Source: Gonocerus acuteangulatus
Taxonomy: Eukaryota > Arthropoda > Insecta > Hemiptera > Coreidae
Direction of reading: 5' to 3'
DNA: 64,000 bases
NCBI GenBank assembly: GCA_946811695.1
Contig: OX328132.1
Span: 53,201,359 to 53,265,358, forward strand
In this document: one piece after another, positions 46,914 to 58,266 of the stretch
How positions within the stretch are numbered: the first letter of the stretch is position 1
How the letters are laid out: every line of letters begins with the position of its first letter
The notes under the pieces: model-generated
What the model was told of the DNA's origin: nothing
What the model saw: only the letters and a program-made list of their open reading frames with translations
Databases searched by the model: none
Position numbers and translations under genes: made by a program

Positions 46914-48069
46914 AATTTTTTATTTGAGAATAAGGTTCTAACCAATTCCATCATATGTAGAAAATGTGGCGAGAAATTAGAGTTAAAAAGAAATAATGTT
47001 TCTTAAAGGCATTTTCCGGTGACATTGCAGATTTGTATCTACCAAACATTGCTTCTGAAGATGTCTAGGAGGCTAAAGAAGAATGAAGTATTTATATTTT
47101 TGTTTTAAGTATTCATATTATATTTTTTTTTTCGCACTATGGGCATACGTGTTATGCGTTTCCGCTCATAAAACTTGCTGAAATGAATAGAATTCAATTA
47201 ATTTTATCGCGTTGGATTGACTAGAGTATTGATACCTTTTTGAGCAAGCGTAGCGAGCGGAAACGCATTGCATGTAAGCCCATAACGCGAAAGGTTTACG
47301 CGGGTGAGGAGGCCCTTAAAATTTACAATTATTTATCAATAAATAATTGAAACATCTCAAATGAGAGTTTCTTATTTCCCAATTTTACATCGCTGCGCAT
47401 GCATATGTTTACAAATATCGTTGTTTACGCTAGCTTTACTAACCTGTGCAACAGTTAACTTTAGTGCTTTATAACATTTTTCCTAGTCCTGTTAAGTGCA
47501 TTAAAATACGTTATAGAACAACATATAAAAAAATCGGTGAGGAAAAACCTAAACTTCACACCTACCGTTCAGCCAAAAAAATCAAAATTCCTTAAGTATA
47601 AAAGTTAATTGAGAACCATGATATAAAAATAGCATATTCTAACAATAAATTATACAGTGAAATGAATTCATTTATCATTTTATTGTATAACTTATCATAT
47701 CATAATAAATTAATTTAATGTTATCTATGTTAATATAATTCAATTTCGAAAGATTACAATATTTTAATTGTAGTGAAATATAACAAAGTCGATTTCCTTT
47801 CAACGCATAATGATTCAGCCAAAATTTGATTTTAGCAAAAACAGAGGTTTTCACAAAATTGTTATCATAAGAATATATAACAGTTGCTCAAAAAATTATA
47901 TTAAGATAATGAACAAATCTTTAGCTAGTTCAAAATTATATGGAAACAATTTCTGAATGAAGGAAATTCAACTTTGAACGAACTTTATATATGGTTTATA
48001 TTACTAAAAAGCATTTAACAAAATTATTGGTGAACCTATTTTCACATAATTTAAAATGAAAGAAAGTTG

Positions 48070-48779
48070 GGTAAAAATGCAGTTTCCCGCCCTCCAAACC
48101 GATTTCTTTCAAACTTTGCACAATAACGTATTTTGATGCACTAAACACAAATACGTTAAATAAAAAAAAAACGTCGGATTTAACTAGGAAAGAATTTATT
48201 AAGCACTTAAGTTCACTGTTATGCAGGTTATGAGAGCTAATGTATACAACTAAATTTGTGACGACTTTAAGGCTTACATGCTATGCGTTTCCGCTCGCTA
48301 CGCTCGCTCAAGAAGGTACCAAAACCCCAGTCAATCCAAGTCGCTAAAATTAATAGAATATAATATTAAGCACTAAAGTTAGGAAGGTTATAAAACTAGG
48401 CGTCATCAGCATATTTGTAAACACGGGCATGCGCAGATATATAACATTGGGAAACAGAGAACTCTCATTTGAAATGTTCAGAAACCATTTATTCAAAAAT
48501 ATTGTTAATTTTAAGCGCATCCTCACCTGTCGCTTAAGGGCATACGTGCTATGCGTTTCCGCTCGCTCAAGAAGATAGCAAAACCCCAGTCAATCCAACT
48601 CGCTATAATTAATAGCTCTCATTACCTGCACAACAGTGATCTTAAGTGCTTAATAACTTCTTTCCTAGTTAAATCCGACGTTTTTTTTTTTATCGTATTC
48701 GTGTTTAGTGCATCAAAATACATTATTGTGCAAAGTTTGAAAGAAATCGGTTTGGAGGGCGGGAAACTGCATTTTTACC
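48070..48779. mobile_element. Merlin-like MITE, copy H
   Basis: GGTAAAAATGCAGTTTCCCG is inverted by CGGGAAACTGCATTTTTACC. Flanks GAAAGTTG (48062-48069) and GAAAGTTT (48780-48787) match at seven of eight bases. TIRs exceed 130 bases. Two family cores (about 48274 and 48540) lie in the interior. Confidence 0.7.
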
Positions 48780-48896
48780 GAAAGTTTAAATCAATTAAGA
48801 ACCCAAAAAACCTAAAATTGAAGTTTCATGAATATTCATGGACCTCAAAATAATTATACTCTGTTTGTAAATATATGTGTGTTTAAAAATGTATAT

Positions 48897-48943
48897 GTAT
48901 ATGTGTGTGTGTATATATATGTATGTGTGTGTGTGTGTGTGTG

Positions 48944-49037
<94 letters not shown>
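48897..49037. repeat. (TG)n(TA)n(CA)n self-complementary microsatellite
   Basis: TG repeats, then TA repeats, then CA repeats make a long perfect-style palindrome ending 75 bases from exon 49112-49200. Confidence 0.9.
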
Positions 49038-49039
<2 letters not shown>

Positions 49040-49111
49040 TTAAATAAATAAAAGGGTCTCGGGGAACTTTAACCCATAAAATGTGAAGGAATTGAAAAAA
49101 AAAGAATTTAC

Positions 49112-49200
49112 CAGGTTTGATCATTGTCTGGCAAATCGAAATCTAATAAATAAGATGATTCATCAAAAGAATTTTCATCAGAATCGTATTCTTCGGACAT
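49112..49200 (-). CDS. First coding exon A of the minus-strand gene
   Basis: The ATG at 49200-49198 begins MSEEYDSDENSFDESSYLLD then FDLPDNDQT plus TG, with the donor GTAAATTC after 49112. The 89 bases leave TG, the same phase as exon B (31469-31575), and the last nine codons encode the same residues. Both can splice to 24842-24954. Silent differences at shared codons show the duplication is not recent, and the conserved frame and donor suggest that both are or were used. Confidence 0.75.
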
Positions 49201-50481
49201 TTTCACTATTAATAAAGAGTAAATAAAGTAAGCTACTTAGAACTTTAAAATATATCAAGCTTTAAAGCAAAGATGATAGTAGCTTGAAAACAAAAGAGAG
49301 TAAAACAAAAGAGAGTAAAACAACTGCTATCTGCACAAAGAGCTACATTCTAGTTAAATCATGTTAAGAGTAATAGATCTGTAATAGCAAACCAATGAAG
49401 TCATACATTAATTAAAATAAAATTATTATTAAAAATTAAAAAGTATTTCGATAACTTCTATAAATGTCATTACTATAATACAATAGTTTCTATATTCCTA
49501 ATACATTAATTGTATACGATTAATTATTTAGATTTATGTAAGTTTATTATATTATGTATTTTCTTATTCTATGCATATAAATTTATTTAATTCTTAACAA
49601 TATGTTAAGATTTGCCGATCTGAGCCTATAAATGATTAGATAAATTTTAATTAGGCTCGTAGTGTCAAACATTCTAATTTTCTGAGTAAAAGATTCTTAT
49701 TCGATTTCTACCCATCTAAATCAAATCATATTATACAGCCTGGTCTGATTTGAGCATTAAAATAAGAATATTTATTAGAATTTGGCCACACGTAAGTATT
49801 GCTGGGAATGCCATTATTTTACTTGCATTATCAGTTGGGTTAAAACAATATCTAATAAAATCTTTTAATTTCTAGAATTAATAGAAACTATACTTATCAG
49901 ATTAATACTTAGATAAACAATAGTTTAAATAGGTATAAATGTTAATGTCTTAATTTCTTGTGACTAATTAAACGTTAAATTTAAAAAATAATTAAATTTG
50001 CCAAGAAAATATCGAACATATCTAATCACAGGGTCAAACGAAGCATAATAATTTCTAAACATTAACATTTGCAAATCGCTTTCTTTAAATATCGCAAAAT
50101 ATGACTTAAAAAGTGTAAAGCGATTGATAACTCATTACCATGATTAGTGTTAAACTAGGACAGAGGCATACAATTTACTCTGAACAAATATAACATAATC
50201 ATAATCTTTTCCACGGTAATTAAAAAAACGTTGAATTGGAAGAAGCAGTGCCATCTTACCGCGATTAGAAATATAAGATTACTTAATTAATGAATTAATA
50301 ATTATACACTTATTTAATGAAATCCTTCAACAAAATCTCAAGAACGACGTGATTTGTTTTCAAATTGAATACATTTTAGAAAAATAATGGGCTTTTAAAC
50401 AGAAAGAAGAAACGATATTCATTATTATAAAATTGTGAACCTTTATTTTCAATAATTTATTTTAAAAGTGTTGTAAGGTCA

Positions 50482-50486
<5 letters not shown>
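49201..50486. other. Upstream region of first exon A, AT-rich
   Basis: The promoter of exon A should lie here, but no TATA or initiator stands out. No repeats recognised. Confidence 0.4.
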
Positions 50487-50559
<73 letters not shown>

Positions 50560-50587
50560 TTATATTTATATTTATATTTATATTTAA
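50487..50587. repeat. (TA)n with (TTTATA)n tail
   Basis: TA repeats to about 50554 followed by TTATAT units. Confidence 0.9.
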
Positions 50588-50683
50588 ACACTTCATCTTC
50601 TCAAAATATACTTTATTTAGAGCTCTACATCTTTCGTGGGTATAGATGCCTCTTGAGGAGCAACTTAACATAATATATACATA

Positions 50684-51407
50684 CAGCTAGTGTAAAAAGT
50701 ATTGGAGCACCCATGAATATTTTACTCTTTCAACATTTGCGACTAAAATAATGGTGCATTAGGTAAATAGAAGGCATCAATAACACAGTGATAAGCTATA
50801 TTTTAAATATTCCCTAAAAATCAACATCAAACATTGGTATTTGTGTTATTTATTAACATTTTAACAATAAAATGCAATATTCTATGCGTAAAACGTATTG
50901 GAACACCTGATTTCTTTACTACTACAACTGTACTTTGGACGGGATTAATTCCATTTTATCGGCGAACTTTGTCTGGCAGGATGACCCGGTGTCATATGTG
51001 TTTGAATAAGATGGTTTTAGTTCAATTTTGTTTACATTGGCCAGAGAGGAAAATAAATCTCTGTTAAAATGCAAAAAATGATAATTACCATTCATAATGA
51101 GCGCAAATATTTGGGAGAAATTGGAAAAATGGTAAACCTTAGTTATGTTTCCTTATCGAATATTTAAAATCGGTATAGTACAACCAACTCTTAGGCAGCA
51201 AAACATCATAACAGGAGACCGAAGAGCCTCAATGTATGTGATGAACGATCAATTTTAAGAAAAGCACAGAGAAAACGATGGCTGATTGCGCCAAAACTTG
51301 CGACTGAAATCTCGAGGATCATCTGACAGGACATAAGTCGCAGTACAGTAAGAAATGATCTCAGGAAAAATGGATTACGCGGGCGAACAGCCCCAAACCC
51401 TTATTAA
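50684..51407 (+). mobile_element. Tc1-like element, N-terminal half only
   Basis: It starts CAGCTAGTGTAAAAAGTATT after TA (50682-50683). About 51090-51400 encodes ERKYLGEIGKMVNLSYVSLS, then SLNVCDERSILRKAQRKRWL and APKLATEIS, ending STVRNDLRKNGLRGRTA, the HTH domains of a Tc1 transposase with breaks. It stops where the repeat at 51408 begins. Same family as 53629-56076. Confidence 0.72.
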
Positions 51408-51665
51408 GCGGCCCCTACACGGTCAGTAATAATGACGTTACCTTATCAAAATGACATCAATAATGATAGTGTAAAGCGGCCCCTACACGGTCAGTAATAA
51501 TGACATTACCTTATCAAAATGACTGTAATAATGATAGTGTAAGGTGGAAAAAGTTGGAATGACGAACAGTGATGATGTGAATCCGGATTTTCTGATCTCG
51601 GCTTCATCATTACTGAAAGTGGAGGGGATACTGTCATTAGTAATGATGGTGTAGGGAGCGCTACA
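51408..51665. mobile_element. MITE with a tandemly duplicated end
   Basis: AGCGGCCCCTACACGGTCAG occurs at 51409 and again at about 51475, duplicating about 66 bases. The right end, inverted, reads AGCGCTCCCTACACCATCAT. Superfamily not assigned. Confidence 0.5.
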
Positions 51666-51810
51666 TCATTAATACGTCATTACTCAGTCTATCTCGAGCC
51701 GTAACTAGGTGAAAGAGATGTAAAGGTTAAACTAGATTGAGTAGAAAGGGCAAAAAATAAGATGAATTGAAATGTATGACTCTACCTTGGTAACATTATA
51801 GTTATAAAAG

Positions 51811-51812
<2 letters not shown>

Positions 51813-51876
<64 letters not shown>
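51813..51876. repeat. (TA)n microsatellite
   Basis: About 32 TA units. Confidence 0.92.
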
Positions 51877-51878
<2 letters not shown>

Positions 51879-52579
51879 AAGTAACGAATCCGCATTAAGT
51901 CTAATTAAAATATATCATAGAATAAAATATATATAAAGTCATCTATAAGGTACCAATAACTTTTCACTTTCGTTACTTTGCATTTGTATCGACGATATAA
52001 AATAGGTTGAAAGTGCTTTATTTTTTATATCGACTTTAGAAAATAATGTTGACGTGATTCTTTTACCAATTCATTTGTCTTATAGAGTAGATTAGAAGAA
52101 AAATATTCGTTAAACTATAATTTATATTTCGTAAAATATATTCAAAAATATGCTTACGTTTTCAAGTAAACTAGTATTATACATTTTTTTACACCAAAAA
52201 TAATAGCAGATTTAAAATCAGCACCCCAAGAAACCCTAACGCGGTGAATAATATTCAAAACCAAAAATAATGATTTTTCCCAGTCTGGAAGAGAATAAAA
52301 ATTTGTAAGCGAAAAAGTAATGTGACGTTTTGAAATTCAATATCTCCCCTCGAGATAATCCGATTTTTACGTCATTGGAATCTTTCAAAAGAAGAAAGAC
52401 TCCTTTTTCTAACCATATAAATGACTTGTATTATCTCAAAAGGTACTTGCGAAAAATGGTTATCCAAATAAAAATAAAATGTAAACATTTTGCACATAAT
52501 GTCGGTCCCAGAACACTTAGAAACGCCCCGATTGGAAGGATATGTTTCATATTAAAGCCTTTACGAACGTTTCGCATTT

Positions 52580-52930
52580 TTTTTTTTTTTTTTTGTGGCT
52601 AGTGTCGCAGTTATAGCTACAAAGGCGACTTTGCGAGGATCCATTATTAACAAAACACTCCTGTCACGGAGATCACAATGCATACTGAAGAAAAGTAATC
52701 ATATTGTGATGCATTTATGGGGTATGCAACCATTTATGTACTTAGGATCTGCAAAAATAACTGACCCAGGAAGAGATTCTGAGCTCACACCTCAGAGGAT
52801 CAGAGGGTTTGTCAGAGACGCAGGGCTGCTATAAGTGACCCAGCTGGTTGTCAGGGGCACAATAGATCTTTGAGGTCGAGCTGCTTTCCCCCCTAAGGGG
52901 CCCTGATTACATCTATCTATCTATCTATAG
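52580..52930 (+). repeat. Retroelement-like fragment with (ATCT)n tail
   Basis: A GC-richer block, opening after a T run (52577-52594), ends in (ATCT)n at 52913-52928. Short tandem tails like this close many LINEs and SINEs. A possible 79-residue frame (52595-52834) has no recognised domain. Confidence 0.4.
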
Positions 52931-54222
52931 GGTATGGAATACTAACAATCTAAAACTTGGAATAGTTTTAGACAACTAAAACACTATTGCACCTAAAATA
53001 AAATATTTTTTATGTACTAAGTGATCTTATTTAATTTATTTTTAAGGGGTTTATGACACATTTTACCAATCAAGTCAAAATTTCAGGGGGGGGGGCTGCA
53101 GCCCCTCCCCTCTTATATACGCCTATGGAATAGGTGACACACAAGGCAACTACAAATATCTCAAGTCAAACCCGAGTAGGCTGGTATCGATTTATTTTTA
53201 GATTTTATTATAGGTACAATTAATTGGATCTGAGCATATAAGAGATAATATAATCGGTATAATATAATATCATCGTGTAAAAAACGACAAATAATTAAAA
53301 ACTGAGGCAAACAAAGACAGTTCAAAATGACAAAGCTGACACTTTTGAATTTTAAATGCTGATTTTTTCGAATAAGATCGCTTAATCAAAACATGCATGA
53401 GATATGCCATCGAAGCAGCCCCCCCCCTTACATATACCCATACTAAGGAAGACCTTCGACAATAAAGACTTCGATTATTTACATTAAGGAAACAATATAA
53501 CGATGTCAACATTTTTGAAAGTTTAAGCATGTCTCCTGCTAAACAGCTCGATTTTTTTTAACCTTTTGAAGGGCACCTTTAACCTTCAACTATTTCTATA
53601 CATTTTGAGATATTTTACAAAATATATACAGCTAGTGTAAAAAGTATTGGAACACCCACGAATGTTTTACTTTTTCAAGATTTGCGTCTAAAATATCGAT
53701 GCTTTAATTCAACAGAAGGCATCAATAACATGGTGATTAGCTATATATTAAATATTCCCTGAAAATCAGCATCAAACAACGGTGTTTGTGTTATTAATTT
53801 AAATTTTAACAATAAAATGCAAAAACAAAGTATTGGTACACCTGATTTCTTTGCTATAACAGCTGGAATTCAGAAAGGATTAAAACTCCATATTATCGGT
53901 CTTTGAAGTAGTTGGGCTTAGTTCAGTTTTTTGACAATGGCCTGACAGGAAAAGAAATCTCTGTTGAAATGCAAAAAATATTATTAGGCTTCATATTGAG
54001 CGCAAATGTTTACGAGTAATTAGAAAAATTGTAAATCATAGCCATGTCTCCTTATCAAATATTTTAAATCGGCATCTTGCAACCACCTCAAAGGTAGAAA
54101 AACACGGTATCAGGAGACCAAAAAAATAATCACTGTATATGATGAAAGATGAATTTTAAGAAAAGCACACGCAAAACCACGGATAATTGCGCCAAAATTT
54201 GCGACTGAAATTTCCTGCTGAA

Positions 54223-55847
54223 TACTGGCAGAAGATTTAATTTATTCATGAGTGCAAAAGAGAAATTTTTAGCCAAAAAGGTTGACGAAATGCGTAGAGG
54301 AGAGCGAATGAAGAGCTTCCTGGAATTTTAATACAGGAACATTACATAAGGAACAGGGAGCTTCGATAGGAGGCCGGGATCAGGGGGCCCGAGAACTACA
54401 GGCCCATCTGAAGACCGCCTTATTCTGATTCAGGTCCTCAGAAACCGCTCCCAGACCTCAGTTGAGATCTCTCACTGGCGTCGTGACGCTCGGTAAACGG
54501 ATGACAGCTCACGAACAGTACTCAGAAGGCTCACTGAAGCTGGGCTGAAGTCTATGGTCTCGCTTCCGGTCCTCTCCTGACCCCAGAACACAGAGCGGCT
54601 CGCCTCCGATTTTGTGGAGAACATACCGCTTGGACTGAAGACGATTGGGCCTCTGTTCTGTTTCCTGACGAGTCCAGGTATAACATCTATGCTATGTTCG
54701 AGTATGGAGAAGACCAGGAGAACGGTATGGGCATTGTAATATAGCGGGAAGAGTGCAGTTCGGAGGAGGGTCGGTGATGGTTTTGGGTGGCATTTCTTTA
54801 GAGGCGAGTACAGACCTCCATGTGTTTCAAAGACCAGTTCTCAATGCACACCCGTACATCTCCGACATCCTAGAGGAATATGCGGTGCCTTTTGGCCGAT
54901 TTATAGGCAATGAATTCCTCTTTATGGAGGATAATGTTCATTCGCAAGCCGCAAATGTGGTAAGATGTTACATGGACGAGGTTGGTATTCGGACCATGTG
55001 GTAGCCAGCATGAAGCTCGGACCTCAATCTTCTTTAGCATCTCTGGGACCAGCTTGGGAGGTCCATACATCGACAACAGAACCCTCCAGGTAACATCCAA
55101 TACCTGAGCATTGCCCTGGTACATGAGTAGCCAATTTAATTTGTGGTATACAAGGAGGGATGAAGGCCGTTATTTGTGCCAGGGGAGGAAACACTAGGTA
55201 TTAGAAACAATATTTTTTATGAAGAACAAGAATTAGAGGTGTTTTATTTTTACTTTGTAAGTGTGTTAATTTTCTTTTTTTTACTTACCTGTATTTTTCA
55301 GGGTTTTTTTTGTCTTTACTTATTAATTAATTAACGGCTCTACAGGCGCTCTAAGCTGCCCTTGGCCCTCTCAACTGCCCGTATCAACTCATCTCAGTCA
55401 GTAGCATGTCTGCTGGACACTCCAACCAACCTAAGGTCATTAGCCACCGAGTCCTTCCATCTTCCTTTAGGTCTTACTCGTGCTCTGGCTCCATCTGGGG
55501 TTCCGTAGTATAGCATCCTACATGCTCTGTTATCTTCCATCCTTATAACATGGCCCAACCATTTAAGACGCTGAATTCGCACGAAATGGGAAACTTTTAG
55601 ATCCTCGAATAAGTCTTATATCTCTTTATTCCTTCTCATTCCCTCCCTTCAACCCTCCTCTTTTACCCGGGCTTGGGACCGGCTGTGGTCCTTGCAAAGC
55701 GACTCCCACAGGCAGAGTTTTGTCTTTACTTATGGTGTCCTACAAGCTGAATATATACACTACATTTTGAGTTAAAAAATTGCAAATTTTATTAACCTGG
55801 AAAATAAATAACGATGAAATTCAAGGTGCGCCGGTTATTTTGTCCGG
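54223..55847 (+). mobile_element. Tc1-like element of another lineage, nested in the outer Tc1
   Basis: 54400-55110 encodes LRNRSQTSVEISHWRR, WTEDDWASVLFPDESR (first catalytic Asp), FGGGSVMVLGGISLEASTDL, then FIGNEFLFMEDNVHSQAANV (second Asp) and DQLGRS, with frameshifts and stops. The right end, inverted, reads ACTGCCGGACAAAATAACCG; the left is the degenerate ACTGGCAGAAGATTTAA. It is dead and itself carries a LINE. Confidence 0.65.
55323..55717 (-). mobile_element. RTE-type LINE tail with 15-bp TSD, nested in the inner Tc1
   Basis: On the minus strand it reads RIQRLKWLGHVIRMEDNRAC, then YYGTPDGARARVRPKGRWKD and SVANDLRLVGV, the ORF C-terminus of RTE-like LINEs. Its 3' end is TTAATTAATTAATA, a short tandem tail. 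TTTTGTCTTTACTTA repeats exactly at 55308-55322 and 55718-55732. The 5' part looks joined to non-adjacent LINE sequence, so an internal deletion is likely. Confidence 0.8.
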
Positions 55848-56078
55848 CAGTGTTGATAGAATTTCCATTGCCAATTCCGGGCCTGAATCCAATAGAAAAA
55901 AAAAAGCACAAGACAAGTCAGAAATGTTTTATGTTGTTGATTTTCATTAATATTTAAAATACAGTTGATAAACGTGCTATTGATGTCTTTTATTTACCGA
56001 AATCAACCCTATTTTAGTGACAATTGTTGAAAAAGTAAAACATTAATCGGTATTCCAATACGTTTTGCACTAGTTGTA

Positions 56079-56640
56079 CATTTGCTGAGATATGAAAGAA
56101 ATTCTGAAATTATGATAACAAATTTGGCCGGGTCAGGAAGGCAGTGCTAATAAAAAAAACTTGTATTTCATACTAAAGGTATTTATTAACCATCATTAAT
56201 AAATACAATTATTTTTTAATTTAGTGCAATTCTAAATTCTTGCAGTGAAATTTACAAAGGGAGTCGACTAATGTGTACGTCCTGAGATTAGATCGAAACT
56301 ATTATCTGAGATAAAAAAAATATTAAAACATTATTTTTAGGTCTTAAATATAATAGACTATGGTTACAGGTCTGGGGGTTATTTTCCGTGGAATGACTTC
56401 AACCAAGATTGTAACCAATTGTTCCAGTGGCAACAGTGGGGGGGGAGGGTTTCAGGTTCTTTTGGGTCGTAAAATAATGGAAAGGATCACATAGATTACT
56501 TTGCGTAATCATAATTGTTTTGAACTATTTTATTTCTATTTTACCATTAAAGAGATTCTTTTAATAAAAAATAACAGAACTAAAAGTGGTTCTTCTTCAT
56601 ATAGATGTTATTTACATCTTTTGAGATACAACACTGTCGC
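56079..56640. other. Intergenic region upstream of the MTA-like gene
   Basis: AT-rich with no element recognised; a G run lies at 56438-56447. Confidence 0.5.
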
Positions 56641-56657
56641 TATACTATTATTCGGAG

Positions 56658-56665
56658 TGACGTCA
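56658..56665 (+). promoter_or_regulatory. CRE-like site upstream of the MTA-like gene
   Basis: A perfect TGACGTCA palindrome lies 184 bases before the start codon. It is the consensus for CREB/ATF-type factors. Position and GC content fit a proximal promoter or 5' UTR; use is inferred. Confidence 0.45.
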
Positions 56666-56841
56666 CAAGTCGAAGGAAAACAGCTAAGGATTGTTAAAGA
56701 GAAAATGGCGAATTATCACCTTCACTGTTCGTTTACATTTTGGTTTCGGGTGGGATGATTGTTTTGTGCTTTAAGTGTATTATGGATCTTTGATTTTATT
56801 GATATTATGATATGTGATTTCAAGAGTCACCAGTCTCCAAA

Positions 56842-56869
56842 ATGACTGCGAATATGTATCGCGTTGGAG
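56842..56869 (+). CDS. First coding exon of an MTA-family (NuRD complex) gene
   Basis: ATG at 56842 (context CCAAAATGA) begins MTANMYRVG, followed by one G and the donor GTAAGTG at 56870. Animal MTA1/2/3 proteins start with almost the same residues (M-x-ANMYRVGDYVY), and the leftover G would open the expected Asp codon in exon 2. MTA proteins are subunits of the NuRD chromatin remodelling and histone deacetylase complex, using BAH, ELM2, SANT and GATA-finger domains; none of these is in the window. The BAH-encoding exon 2 was not found, so intron 1 exceeds 7 kb. The gene faces away from the minus-strand gene. Confidence 0.72.
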
Positions 56870-57429
56870 GTAAGTGTGAACTAGATATTTTCCAAATATA
56901 TAGAGTTTATCATTTATCGTTTAAAGCTACATGTTATGGATCAATGTTTGACGTTGTCACATAAACAAATTGGTAGAAAAATTGAATAGCGCACTGTTGG
57001 AATGTTTATAATAACCAGTTGAGCGGTGAAACCTGCCGCATTTGTTTACGATCTTCACACATATTTTGTTCTTTTCGGTTTCATAATTCAATGTTATCTC
57101 ATGCAATTTGAATATTATTTCTGGTATATAACCTCATAACACGACTAGGCACGTTTCAACCCTATAAATTAAACGTTATAATTGAAACTAAAAGTAGTTT
57201 TTAAGTTGAACTATACATCTATATACTATATTTTTTATTTTCATAATTTTATAGAACGGGCATTTTTTTGTTTGCCAACTTCGATTTTCATATTATAGAT
57301 ACTACTTTCAAGGAGAGCAAGTCTGTTTTTTATTAGTTCTTCATTTCTCTATGATACCCTTAGTATTAGATTATGATATCCTCTTCCAAATTATGATTTG
57401 TATCAAGTAGTAGGTATTTAAACCCTCTG

Positions 57430-57434
57430 CGTGC

Positions 57435-57483
<49 letters not shown>

Positions 57484-57520
57484 TATAGATATAGATAGAA
57501 ATATAGATAGATATGCGTGT
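57430..57520. repeat. (TG)n(TA)n(GATA)n microsatellite
   Basis: TG, TA and GATA/GATAGA units in series inside MTA intron 1. Confidence 0.9.
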
Positions 57521-58058
57521 TAGCAAGATATTTTATACTCAACAAACACATTATTCTTAATGTAACTTTGAGTATATATTTTAATTTGTAGGTTATTTCC
57601 TTCTCCTCAAACAATGATTTGGAGATACATATTTTGTATTTAATTACTGTTTTAGACATTCCCTAAAATATTTCTACTGATAAGTTTTAAGCTTTTCTTT
57701 TGGTTTTGAGATAGAATTAAAGTACATTTTTATTATTATTTACATTTAGTTAAGAACTCACTTTGCTGCTTCTTTTATTTAAGAGCTATAGTACTTTGAA
57801 TATGTCAATAGTATAATTCCTTAAACACATTGATTAATTAAAAATTAAACGTACTTTTTTAAGAGAACTTTTCTGGTCCGTTTGCCTCGAGTTTTTTTTA
57901 GTTAATGCAATTAACCATGTTAACATTATTATTTTTCCTTAAATTTGATGAGTGCTGTCAGAGAATTCACAGCCCTTTACGTTCAGTGATTTATACATTA
58001 AATCTGAAGTGTTATGCATGCATAGGCATTGTATTTCTTAAATAGTGGTAATTTGTTT

Positions 58059-58061
<3 letters not shown>

Positions 58062-58105
<44 letters not shown>
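58062..58105. repeat. Poly(T) run of 44 bases
   Basis: Uninterrupted T. On the minus strand it could be the tail of an old retrocopy, but no body was recognised. Confidence 0.9.
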
Positions 58106-58266
58106 CTTTTTTGTAAATTCCATAATCCCAGTGCAATAACTTATGCTCCCAATGCTCAATAGTTTGTATAAATTTGCATTAAGATGAGGTTGGCTTTTCT
58201 AGGAGCAAGAAGCTTTGAGCAACAATATTATAAGTATATCCATTATTTATTTTTTAGATATATTTT

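Larger units (their letters stand above)
45672..47566. mobile_element. Merlin-like element interrupted by a nested sister, copy G
   Basis: Its left part (45672-46108) and right part (46914-47566) correspond to the two sides of copy D; the join would restore TTCACAAGAAAGGACTTATT and the following zinc-ribbon stump (VLTNSIICRKCGEKLELKR, about 46930-46990). The stump joins FSGDIADLYLPNIASEDV, the transposase C-terminus, so the DDE core was deleted. The left terminus is missing; the right ends ACTTCACACCTACC. Confidence 0.65.
53629..56076 (+). mobile_element. Tc1-like element (outer), split by a second Tc1
   Basis: The ends CAGCTAGTGTAAAAAGTATT and AATACGTTTTGCACTAGTTG are inverted, with TA on the left (53627-53628) and right (56077-56078). 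The interior up to about 54222 matches the copy at 50684. The frame resumes at about 55853 with FPLPIPGLNPIEKKK, the third catalytic motif (...SPDLNPIE). About 1.6 kb of other DNA lies between. Confidence 0.7.
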
